Both the position numbers and the translations under genes were made by a program. Positions 53,507 through 60,478 of a stretch of DNA of 64,000 nucleotides are shown piece after piece. Under the pieces are notes generated by a model. That model was not told the DNA's origin, did no database searches, and saw only the letters and a list, made by a program, of their open reading frames with translations. The number at the start of each line of letters is the position of its first letter. Position 1 is the stretch's first letter. Origin of the DNA: an uncultured Mediterranea sp. (GTDB lineage Bacteria; Bacteroidota; Bacteroidia; Bacteroidales; Bacteroidaceae); NCBI RefSeq assembly GCF_902493215.1, contig NZ_CABUOL010000005.1, positions 62,001 to 126,000 on the forward strand, given 5' to 3'.

Positions 53507-53909
53507 TTCCATTTCCATTTTCAATTTTCCATTCTCCATTCTCCATTTTCAACTCCTCCATCCCCTGTCGGACGTAAGCCCGCTCCATGTCGGCCGGCTT
53601 GAGCACACGGCCTTCGCACATCAGGAGGTCGAGGTCGAGGCGGACAATCTCGAGGGGCTTGTCCTGAGGCATGCGGCCCGCTTCGCGCTCGATGGCCTTC
53701 AGGCGGAGGCGCACCTCGTCGGTTCCGAGGCTGGAGTGGAAACAGGCCACCTGATTGGAGAAGAGGCCCGGACGGTGCAGGCACAGAGGTTCCGTCTCGC
53801 GTTCGGCCGAGAAGCGGATGTCCGCAAAGAGCTGCGCCAGCCGGCGGCGTGCCAGTGCCATGTTTACGGCACGCCCCTCGTTGCTACCCATGCTTATCAG
53901 GTACTCCAT
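53496..53909 (-). CDS. folK: 6-hydroxymethyl-7,8-dihydropterin pyrophosphokinase
   Basis: A 137-residue enzyme of folate synthesis that transfers pyrophosphate from ATP to hydroxymethyldihydropterin. YLISMGSNEGRAVNMALAR is the N-terminal substrate region, and EIVRLDLDLLM carries the acidic metal-binding signature. The normal protein would end near MEERAYVRQG-type sequence; here the last 20 or so residues (ELKMENGEWKIENGNGNEK) are encoded by heptad-repeat DNA, so the C terminus has been replaced or extended. The conserved core is intact. It lies between PBP1A and kdsB. Confidence 0.87.
   Translation of the reverse strand: MEYLISMGSNEGRAVNMALARRRLAQLFADIRFSAERETEPLCLHRPGLFSNQVACFHSSLGTDEVRLRLKAIEREAGRMPQDKPLEIVRLDLDLLMCEGRVLKPADMERAYVRQGMEELKMENGEWKIENGNGNEK
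53507..53560. repeat. single heptad-repeat arm at the folK-kdsB junction
   Basis: On the plus strand the units run ATTTCC, ATTTCC, ATTTTCA, ATTTTCC, ATTCTCC, ATTCTCC, ATTTTCA. Unlike other loci no inverted partner is seen. It encodes the FolK tail and precedes the KdsB start. Confidence 0.7.
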
Positions 53910-53921
53910 CGGCAAGGCAGA

Positions 53922-56252
53922 TCAGTTGAAGAGGTCGTCCAGCCCCATGTCGGGTGTGGGTTCCTCCACCTCCTCGTACACCTCACCGTTGTCGGCACAG
54001 GGGTCGTAGTCCTCGGGCAGCTGGAAGGTCTCCGTCTCGTCGTAGCCCAGGGTCTTGTCGGCATAGACCTTGTTCATGTATTTCGTCCAGATGGGCAGGG
54101 CCATGGAGGCTCCCTGTCCGTGGAGCATGGTGTCGAAGTGGATGTCGCGGTCTTCGCCGCCCACCCAGCAGCCCGATACGAGCGAGGGGGTGAAGCCCAT
54201 GAACCAGCCGTCGGCGTTGTAGTTGGTGGTACCCGTCTTGCCGCCCATGTCGGCCTTGACACCCAGACGGCGCACACGGCCGCCGGTACCTTCGTTGATG
54301 ACGGCACGCAGCATGACGAGCATCTTGTAGGCGCTGGAGGTGCTGATGACTTCGTTCATCTCGGGCGAGAAGGTGGCCAGCACGTTGCCCTCGTTGTCCT
54401 CGATGCGGGTCACGAGCAGCGGAGCCACACGGATGCCGCGGTTGGGGAAGGCGGTGTAGGCGCTCACCATCTCGGCGACGGATATCTCACAGGGGCCGAG
54501 GCAGAGCGACACGCTGGGCACGATTTCGCGGTTGCGCACGCCGAAGGTCTGCACCAGTCGCTTCAGTTCGTAGGGGTTGAGCTTGCTCATGAGGTAGGCC
54601 GTAATCCAGTTGTCGGAGTTGGCCAGGCCCCACTTCAGCGTCACCATCTCGCCGATGCGCTTGTTGTTGGCGTTGCGGGGTGTCCAGGGGATGCCGTTCT
54701 CGTCGAGCAGGGTGTAGGACACGTGGCGTGCCTCGTCGCAGGGCGAGAAGCCGTTCTCCATGGCCAGGGCGTAGACGTAGGGCTTCATGGTCGAACCGAT
54801 CTGACGGCGGCCCACCATGGCCATGTCGTACTGGAAGTAGTGGTAGTTGGGACCGCCCACATAGGCCAGCACGTGTCCGTTGCGGGGGTTCATCGACATA
54901 AAGCCGGCGCGCAGGAAGTGCTTGTAGTAGCGGATGGAGTCGAGCGGCGTGAGCACGGTGTCCACTTCGCCCGCCCAGCTGAAGACCGACATCTCCTGCG
55001 GGGTGTTGAAGGCCTTCATGATTTCCTTCTCCGAAGCACCGCCTTTCTTCATCAGGCGGTAGCGGTCGGTCTGGCGGATGTTGCGCAACAGGATTTCATC
55101 GACCTGCTCCTGCGTCAGGCGGAAGCTGTAGGGAGCCTTCTTGCGGCCTTTCTTCTCCTTGAAGAAGTAGCCCTGCAACTCCTTGAGGTGCTCGGTCACG
55201 GCCTCCTCGGCATACTGCTGCATGCGCGAGTCGATGGTGGTGTATATCTTCAGTCCGTCGGTATAGAGGTTGTACTTCTTGCCGTCTTTCTTGGTGTTCT
55301 TCTCGCACCAGCCGTAGAGGGGGTTCGTCTCCCAGTCGAGCGAGTCTTCGTAGAACTTCTGCATCTGCCAGCCGCGGTAGTCGGACTTGTCGGGCTTCTT
55401 GGCCGTCAGCACCGTGCGCAGGTATTCGCGGAAGTAGGGCGCGGGGCCTTCCTTGTGGTCCACGCGGTTGTACTTCAGCTTCAGGGGCAGGGCCTGCAGG
55501 GAGTCGCACTGGGCCTGGGTCAGGTAACCGGCCTTGCGCATCTGGTCGAGCACCACGTTGCGGCGTCCGCGGGTGCGTTCGTTGCGGCGCACGGGGTTGA
55601 AGAGCGAGGGGTTCTTGCACATGCCCACCAGCGTGGCGGCCTCCTCAATCTTGAGGTCCTTGGGGTCGCAGTTGAAGTAGGTATAGGCGGCGGTCTTCAC
55701 GCCCACGGCGTTGTTCAGGAAGTCGAACTTGTTGAGGTACATCGTCAGGATTTCCTCCTTCGTGTAGTAGCGCTCCAGCTTGACGGCGATGACCCACTCG
55801 ATGGGCTTCTGGAAGAGTCGCTCCAGCGTGCTCTCCGCGCTGGGCGAATAGAGCTGCTTGGACAGCTGCTGGGTGATGGTACTGCCGCCGCCGGCGTTCT
55901 TCTGGAAGAGGAGGCCGCGCTTCACCACGGCACGGAACAGGGCCTTGACGTCGATGCCCGAATGCTCGGCAAAGCGCACGTCTTCCGTGGCGATGAGGGC
56001 GTTGATGATGTGGGGCGACAGGTCCTGATAGCCCACGTAGACGCGGTTTTCCTTGCTGTACGAATAGGTGCCCAGCGTCTTTCCGTCGGCCGAAAAGACC
56101 TGTGTGGCAAACTTGTAGTTAGGGTTCTCCAGGTCTTCGACGGGCGGCATGTAGCCTATCCAGCCTTTCGAGATGGAGGTAAACACCAGCACGCATGCCA
56201 GCAGCATGACGGCCAGCAGTATCCAGAGGATTATGACGACTTTCTTGATCAT
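53922..56252 (-). CDS. mrcA: penicillin-binding protein 1A (bifunctional transglycosylase/transpeptidase)
   Basis: A 776-residue class A PBP that polymerises and cross-links peptidoglycan. A short cytosolic tail and membrane anchor (about 3-24) precede the GT51 domain: catalytic Glu90 in ATEDVRFAEHSG, and GGGSTITQQL (121-130). The transpeptidase domain has the SxxK serine in GSTMKPY (near residue 486), an SDN motif in LANSDNWI, and KTGTTNYNADGWF (near 671-683). The start at 56252 gives a clean anchor. A promoter lies at 56290-56321. The last residues are acidic (EEVEEPTPDMGLDDLFN). Confidence 0.95.
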   Translation of the reverse strand: MIKKVVIILWILLAVMLLACVLVFTSISKGWIGYMPPVEDLENPNYKFATQVFSADGKTLGTYSYSKENRVYVGYQDLSPHIINALIATEDVRFAEHSGIDVKALFRAVVKRGLLFQKNAGGGSTITQQLSKQLYSPSAESTLERLFQKPIEWVIAVKLERYYTKEEILTMYLNKFDFLNNAVGVKTAAYTYFNCDPKDLKIEEAATLVGMCKNPSLFNPVRRNERTRGRRNVVLDQMRKAGYLTQAQCDSLQALPLKLKYNRVDHKEGPAPYFREYLRTVLTAKKPDKSDYRGWQMQKFYEDSLDWETNPLYGWCEKNTKKDGKKYNLYTDGLKIYTTIDSRMQQYAEEAVTEHLKELQGYFFKEKKGRKKAPYSFRLTQEQVDEILLRNIRQTDRYRLMKKGGASEKEIMKAFNTPQEMSVFSWAGEVDTVLTPLDSIRYYKHFLRAGFMSMNPRNGHVLAYVGGPNYHYFQYDMAMVGRRQIGSTMKPYVYALAMENGFSPCDEARHVSYTLLDENGIPWTPRNANNKRIGEMVTLKWGLANSDNWITAYLMSKLNPYELKRLVQTFGVRNREIVPSVSLCLGPCEISVAEMVSAYTAFPNRGIRVAPLLVTRIEDNEGNVLATFSPEMNEVISTSSAYKMLVMLRAVINEGTGGRVRRLGVKADMGGKTGTTNYNADGWFMGFTPSLVSGCWVGGEDRDIHFDTMLHGQGASMALPIWTKYMNKVYADKTLGYDETETFQLPEDYDPCADNGEVYEEVEEPTPDMGLDDLFN

Positions 56253-56289
56253 GTTCCGAGTTTCGTTTTTACTTTGATTTAATAACGTG

Positions 56290-56321
56290 CAAAGATACAA
56301 CTTCCGGCGCAATTACACAAG
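56290..56321 (-). promoter_or_regulatory. promoter of penicillin-binding protein 1A
   Basis: On the minus strand TATCTTTG (56297 to 56290) with CTTG (3/4 to TTTG) 20 bp upstream. The leader to the ATG at 56252 would be about 30 nt, which supports that start. Confidence 0.6.
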
Positions 56322-56397
56322 AGGAAGCTTCACTTTTCGGCGGCTTTTCAAGACCGGAAACGCACGTCTGTCCGGCAACCCTGATGATAAACACTTT

Positions 56398-56624
56398 TTA
56401 ACTTACACAATTACAAATTACAATTACAGTAAGACGAAAGTGAGTTTCCGCATCCATCAGATTAAATAGTATATTATAAATTTATTATATTATATATTAT
56501 ATATATATTATAATTATATATATAATATATAATATAATAAACATATATATAAGGGGCATGGGAGAAGCGAGCAAAAAACGATATTGACCTAACTGTAATT
56601 GTAATTTGTAATTGTGTAAGTTAA
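56398..56624. repeat. 33-bp perfect inverted repeat around AT-rich centre
   Basis: Arms 56398-56430 and 56592-56624 are perfect reverse complements over 33 bp. The arms contain repeated AATTACA-type units. The 161-bp centre includes an almost pure A/T tract (about 56467-56551). No open frame is carried. It may belong with the heptad-armed elements elsewhere in the window. Confidence 0.9.
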
Positions 56625-56847
56625 CGAATGTGAATAAAAATCCATCTTTCCACAGCATTCGGCAGGCACAAACAGTCTGTTTTCCCGAGCAGCCGGACAC
56701 TCCGTTTCCTGAACAAGCAGACAGTTTCCTGCTTTTCCGGACACATATCCTGATTCAGCAGACATACCCTTCCACGAATGCGACAATCGGACAGAAAAAA
56801 GAGAAACGCCCCGATGCCTCGCCACAACGCGCCGCCCCGCCCGCACG

Positions 56848-56882
56848 AAAGCATCGTTTTCCCGGCTGAAAAACAATGCATT
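56848..56882. repeat. 22-bp-period palindromic array, core A (copy 4)
   Basis: AAAGCATCGTTTT (56848) and AAAACAATGCATT (56870) start exactly 22 bp apart and match the core at 1098, 36325 and 45508. Only two units remain recognisable. Confidence 0.75.
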
Positions 56883-56945
56883 AGTTTTATTAACACAACA
56901 GGACGGCTTCGTTAACACCTTTTCAGACGCGGGCGAGGCTCTATT

Positions 56946-56977
56946 TTTGGCGCTTCGGCGGGAGATGCCTACCTTTG
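56946..56977 (+). promoter_or_regulatory. Bacteroidetes-type promoter of the pyrBI genes
   Basis: TTTG (56946-56949), 20 bp, TACCTTTG (56970-56977): an exact consensus match. It implies a leader of about 108 nt before the ATG at 57092; TACCTTTA at 57052-57059 is a possible second -7 element closer to the gene. Confidence 0.75.
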
Positions 56978-57091
56978 TAGGGACGGGAGGAAAAATGGCG
57001 GCGGACGGAAAAAAAACGGGGCACAAGCTTCCAACTACCGCAGTTTTTGCCTACCTTTACACTCTCGAAAAATAACAAGAACAACAACGAT

Positions 57092-58030
57092 ATGGAAAAC
57101 AGAAGTTTAGTGACCATCGCCGAACACAGCAAGGAGAAAATCCTCTATATGCTGGAAATGGCAAAGCAGTTTGAAGAACGTCCCAACCGCCACCTGCTGG
57201 ACGGAAAGGTCGTGGCAACCTTATTTTTCGAACCCTCGACGCGCACACGCCTCAGCTTCGAGACGGCGGCCAACCGCCTGGGCGCACGCGTCATCGGCTT
57301 CAGCGACCCCAAGGCTACCAGCTCGTCGAAGGGCGAGACGCTGAAGGATACCATCAAGATGGTGAGCAACTATGCCGACATCATCGTGATGCGCCACTAC
57401 CTGGAGGGAGCCGCCCGCTATGCCAGCGAGGTGACCGACGTGCCCATCGTGAACGCCGGCGACGGAGCCAACCAGCACCCCTCGCAAACCATGCTCGACC
57501 TCTACTCCATCTACAAGACGCAGGGCACGCTGGAGAACCTGAACATCTTCCTCGTGGGCGACCTGAAATACGGACGTACCGTACACTCGCTCCTGATGGC
57601 CATGCGCCACTTCAACCCCACCTTCCACTTCATCGCCCCCGACGAACTGAAGATGCCCGAAGAATATAAGATATACTGCCGCGAGCACGGTATCCGCTAC
57701 GTGGAGCACACGGACTTCACCGAGGAGACCATCGCCGAGGCGGACATCCTGTACATGACGCGCGTGCAGCGCGAACGCTTCACCGACCTGATGGAGTACG
57801 AGCGCGTGAAGAACGTCTACATCCTGCGGGGGAAGATGCTGGAGCACACCCGCCCCAACCTGCGCATCCTGCACCCCCTGCCCCGCGTGAACGAGATTGC
57901 CTACGACGTGGACGAAAGCCCCAAGGCCTACTACTTCCAGCAGGCGCAGAACGGCCTCTACGCCCGCGAAGCCATCCTCTGCGACGTGCTGGGCATCACT
58001 TTGGATGAATTGAAAATGGAGAATGGATAA
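57092..58030 (+). CDS. pyrB: aspartate carbamoyltransferase, catalytic subunit
   Basis: A 312-residue enzyme for the first committed step of pyrimidine synthesis (carbamoyl phosphate plus aspartate). The carbamoyl-phosphate loop is FEPSTRTRLSFE; RHYLEGAARYA, GDGANQHPSQTMLDLYSI and the late HPLPRVNEI complete the active site. The start at 57092 (MENRSLVTIAEHS) is preferred over 57047, which lies in the leader. The last residues (LKMENG) come from an adjacent heptad-repeat arm. pyrI follows after an 80-bp gap filled by that inverted repeat. Confidence 0.97.
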   Translation: MENRSLVTIAEHSKEKILYMLEMAKQFEERPNRHLLDGKVVATLFFEPSTRTRLSFETAANRLGARVIGFSDPKATSSSKGETLKDTIKMVSNYADIIVMRHYLEGAARYASEVTDVPIVNAGDGANQHPSQTMLDLYSIYKTQGTLENLNIFLVGDLKYGRTVHSLLMAMRHFNPTFHFIAPDELKMPEEYKIYCREHGIRYVEHTDFTEETIAEADILYMTRVQRERFTDLMEYERVKNVYILRGKMLEHTRPNLRILHPLPRVNEIAYDVDESPKAYYFQQAQNGLYAREAILCDVLGITLDELKMENG

Positions 58031-58104
58031 TGGAAAATTAGTGAATCATTTCCATTGTCAGTCCCCCAAAAAAATTATCAATTATCAATTTTCAATTTTC
58101 AATT
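58008..58104. repeat. inverted heptad-repeat element without gene (pyrB-pyrI gap)
   Basis: Left arm 58008-58039 (read in reverse: ATTTTCC, ATTATCC, ATTCTCC, ATTTTCA) and right arm 58073-58104 (ATTATCA, ATTATCA, ATTTTCA, ATTTTCA) are inverted relatives with a 33-bp centre. The left arm overlaps the last codons and stop of pyrB. In the mRNA it would form a hairpin between pyrB and pyrI. Confidence 0.8.
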
Positions 58105-58110
58105 AAAGAA

Positions 58111-58569
58111 ATGAACGACAAGAAAGAATTGCAGGTAGCCGCGCTGGAGAACGGCACCGTCATCGACCATATCCCCTCCGAAAAACTGTTTACCGTGGTG
58201 TCGCTTCTGGGCCTGGAGCACATGAACAACAACATCACCATCGGCTTCAACCTCAACAGCAAGAAGCTGGGCAAGAAGGGCATCATCAAGATTGCCGACA
58301 AGTTCTTCTGCGACGACGAAATCAACCGCATCGCCGTCGTAGCACCCAACGTGAAGCTGAACATCATCCGCAACTACGAGGTGGTGGAGAAGCGCGAACT
58401 GGTGTTGCCCGACGAGCTGCGCGGCATCGTGAAGTGTGCCAACCCCAAGTGCATCACCAACAACGAGCCCATGCCCACCCGCTTCCACGTCATCGACAAG
58501 GAACGCTGCGTCATCAAGTGCCACTATTGCGAGAAGGAGCAGACGAGGGAGGAAATCGAGATAATTTAA
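58111..58569 (+). CDS. pyrI: aspartate carbamoyltransferase, regulatory subunit
   Basis: A 152-residue regulatory chain that binds nucleotides and holds catalytic trimers together. The N-terminal nucleotide-binding domain (LQVAALENGTVIDHIPS ..) is followed by a C-terminal zinc domain with four cysteines in CANPKC and CHYC. It confers allosteric control by CTP and ATP in relatives such as E. coli. The gene lies downstream of pyrB on the same strand, as in other Bacteroidetes. Confidence 0.96.
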   Translation: MNDKKELQVAALENGTVIDHIPSEKLFTVVSLLGLEHMNNNITIGFNLNSKKLGKKGIIKIADKFFCDDEINRIAVVAPNVKLNIIRNYEVVEKRELVLPDELRGIVKCANPKCITNNEPMPTRFHVIDKERCVIKCHYCEKEQTREEIEII

Positions 58570-58570
58570 T

Positions 58571-58600
58571 CAATGGAGAATTGATAATGGATAATGATGA
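58571..58600. repeat. heptad-repeat arm upstream of four-helix-bundle gene 2
   Basis: Read on the minus strand: ATTATCC, ATTATCA, ATTCTCC. Its 16-bp core ATTGATAATGGATAAT is the exact reverse complement of part of the arm at 58966-59003. The small gene's ATG (58587) lies inside this arm. Confidence 0.82.
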
Positions 58601-58967
58601 TAGAATACGAAGAATCAACGTTGTCGAGGAAAAGAGTTATCAATTCTCCATCCGTATCATCAACTTGTACAAATATCTGGACGAGAACAAGAAGATATAC
58701 GCCATTGCCCATCAGTTGTTGAGAAGCGGTACGGCCATAGGCGCACTGATTAAGGAATCGGCCCATGCACAAAGCAAAGCCGATTTTCTGAACAAGATGA
58801 ATGTTGCTTTGAAAGAAGCAAACGAAACGACCTACTGGCTTTCGTTGCTACACGATACCGATTACTTGAAAGATCATGAGTTTGCCTCTATCAACAAAGA
58901 TTGTGAAGAACTTCTCAAACTATTGATCAGTATCGTAAAAACGACCAAAAGCAGCCTCAACAAATAA
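58587..58967 (+). CDS. four-helix-bundle protein (S23/IVS-like, Avd-related), copy 2
   Basis: A 126-residue helical protein of the same family as the gene at 21151-21507, sharing HQLLRSGTAIGALIKESAHAQSKADFLNKM and ALKEANETTYWLSLL. Its start codon (MDNDDRIRR) is formed by the upstream heptad-repeat arm, and the downstream arm begins right at its stop. So gene plus arms look like one inserted unit between pyrI and a flavin reductase gene. No reverse transcriptase or variable repeat is nearby, so a diversity-generating role is unlikely here. Function unknown. Confidence 0.87.
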   Translation: MDNDDRIRRINVVEEKSYQFSIRIINLYKYLDENKKIYAIAHQLLRSGTAIGALIKESAHAQSKADFLNKMNVALKEANETTYWLSLLHDTDYLKDHEFASINKDCEELLKLLISIVKTTKSSLNK

Positions 58968-59003
58968 TTATCCATTATCAATTATCAATTTTCAATTAAC
59001 AAA
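58966..59003. repeat. heptad-repeat arm downstream of four-helix-bundle gene 2
   Basis: Units ATTATCC, ATTATCA, ATTATCA, ATTTTCA, ATT on the plus strand, inverted with respect to the arm at 58571-58600. It ends directly before the flavin reductase ATG at 59004. Confidence 0.82.
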
Positions 59004-59573
59004 ATGAAAGAAGACTGGAAACCCGGCACCCTCATCTACCCCCTGCCCGCCGTCCTGGTGAGCTGCGGAAGCACGCCCGAGGAATACAACATACTCACCG
59101 TAGCCTGGACAGGCACCCTCTGCACCAACCCGCCCATGTGCTACATCTCCGTCCGCCCCGAACGCCACTCCTACGACATCATCCGCCGCAACATGGAGTT
59201 CGTCATCAACCTCACCACGAAGGACATGGCACGCGCCACCGACTGGTGCGGCGTACGCTCGGGCCGCGACTACAACAAGTTCGAGGAAATGCATCTGACG
59301 CCCGGACGTTGCACCGTGGTGCAGGCGCCGCTCATCGAAGAGTCGCCCCTCTGCATCGAGTGCCGCGTCAAGGAAATCGTGTCGCTGGGCTCGCACGACA
59401 TGTTCATCGCCGACGTGGTGAACGTACGCGCCGAAACCAGCCACCTGAACCCCGACACGGGCAAGCTGGAACTGGCCGAGACGAATCCGCTGGTCTACGT
59501 CCACGGCGGCTACTACGAACTGGGCCCCAAGATAGGCAAGTTCGGCTGGAGCGTCGAGAAGAAGAAATCCTGA
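59004..59573 (+). CDS. flavin reductase-family protein (FMN-binding split barrel)
   Basis: A 189-residue protein of the flavin reductase-like (DIM6/NTAB) family. YPLPAVLVSCGSTPEEYNILTVAWTGTLCTNPPMCYISVRPERHSYDII is typical of the FMN-binding N-terminal barrel, and EFVINLTTKDMARATDWCGVRSGRDYNKFEE follows the family pattern. It probably uses NAD(P)H to reduce bound flavin or a small substrate in the cytosol. The ATG at 59004 is set by the heptad-repeat arm ending just upstream. It may share a transcript with the beta-barrel gene 22 bp downstream. Confidence 0.88.
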   Translation: MKEDWKPGTLIYPLPAVLVSCGSTPEEYNILTVAWTGTLCTNPPMCYISVRPERHSYDIIRRNMEFVINLTTKDMARATDWCGVRSGRDYNKFEEMHLTPGRCTVVQAPLIEESPLCIECRVKEIVSLGSHDMFIADVVNVRAETSHLNPDTGKLELAETNPLVYVHGGYYELGPKIGKFGWSVEKKKS

Positions 59574-59595
59574 TAAAGAACCCCAAAAACATGCC

Positions 59596-60399
59596 ATGAA
59601 ACGAACCAAAGCCTCCCTACTGACCTCCCTCCTGCTGGCCGCCTCGCTGGCCTGGGGACAAGGTACCGCCCTGCCCCCGCCCGAAGCCGACGCCGCGCTG
59701 GCGGCACAGAGCCAGGAAGACGCGGGCCGCAAGCAGCACGACACTCCGCCCGTGAACTTCGGCATCAAGGGCGGATTCACCGCCTCGCTCTTCCTCGTGT
59801 CCGACCTCAGCATCAACGGCCAGCGCATCGAGCAGATTCAGAACAACTACAAGATAGGCTATTTCGCTTCGCTCTTCATGCGCATCAACTTCGACCGCCA
59901 CTTCATCCAGCCCGAAGTGTCGTACAACATCAACCGATGCAACATCACCTTCGCCAAGCCTCTGCCCGCAGACGCCTCCGAAGGCAGCGTGCCCGAGCAG
60001 GCAGGCATCACCTCGACCATCCACAGCATCGACATCCCCGTCATCTACGGCTACAACATCATCAAGGACGGCCCCTACAGCCTGGCCATCTTCGGCGGCC
60101 CCAAGCTGCGCTACCTCTGGGCGCACAAGAGCAAGACCACCTTCGAGAACTTCAACCTGGACGACATCCACGAGGAGCTCTACCCCTTCAACGTCAACCT
60201 GACGGTGGGCGCGGCGGTCACCATCTCGCGCGTGTTCTTCGATTTCCGCTACGACATCGGGCTGCACAACATGTCGAAACGCATCACCTACGCCCTGCCC
60301 GAAACGCCCCCCTCGCCCGAAGGCACCAAGCCCGACAGCGAAATACGCTTCCACCGCCGCGACAACGTGCTGAGCTTTTCGTTCGGCGTATTTTTTTAG
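59596..60399 (+). CDS. PorT-like outer-membrane beta-barrel protein
   Basis: A 267-residue protein with a signal peptide (MKRTKASLLTSLLLAASLAWGQ), a short polar linker, and repeated amphipathic strands (FGIKGGFTASLFLV, YFASLFMRINFDRHFIQPEVSYNI, VPVIYGYNII-like IPVIYGYNIIKDG, YSLAIFGGPKLRYLW) ending in LSFSFGVFF with the terminal aromatic expected of outer-membrane barrels. It belongs to the broad PorT/outer-membrane beta-barrel family. The role is unknown. glyA follows after about 80 bp with a TACATTTG -7-like element (60431-60438). Confidence 0.82.
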   Translation: MKRTKASLLTSLLLAASLAWGQGTALPPPEADAALAAQSQEDAGRKQHDTPPVNFGIKGGFTASLFLVSDLSINGQRIEQIQNNYKIGYFASLFMRINFDRHFIQPEVSYNINRCNITFAKPLPADASEGSVPEQAGITSTIHSIDIPVIYGYNIIKDGPYSLAIFGGPKLRYLWAHKSKTTFENFNLDDIHEELYPFNVNLTVGAAVTISRVFFDFRYDIGLHNMSKRITYALPETPPSPEGTKPDSEIRFHRRDNVLSFSFGVFF

Positions 60400-60478
60400 A
60401 CAGAATGTAACCTATTCCCGATAAAATGCTTACATTTGCAAACATTTTGAGCGGAATACCTTTAAAATATAATAGCAC

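Larger units (their letters stand above)
56253..57091. other. long repeat-rich intergenic region between PBP1A and pyrB
   Basis: About 840 bases between divergent genes, with no convincing gene. In order it holds the PBP1A promoter (56290-56321), a 33-bp perfect inverted repeat around an AT-rich core (56398-56624), a decayed palindrome-rich tract (about 56660-56740), a core-A palindrome pair (56848-56882) and the pyrB promoter (56946-56977). Confidence 0.7.

Noticed and set aside
53472..56282. A 936-codon plus-strand open frame
   Set aside because: It is the antisense reading of folK and PBP1A. Long antisense frames are common in this GC-rich codon usage, and the minus-strand proteins are clearly real.
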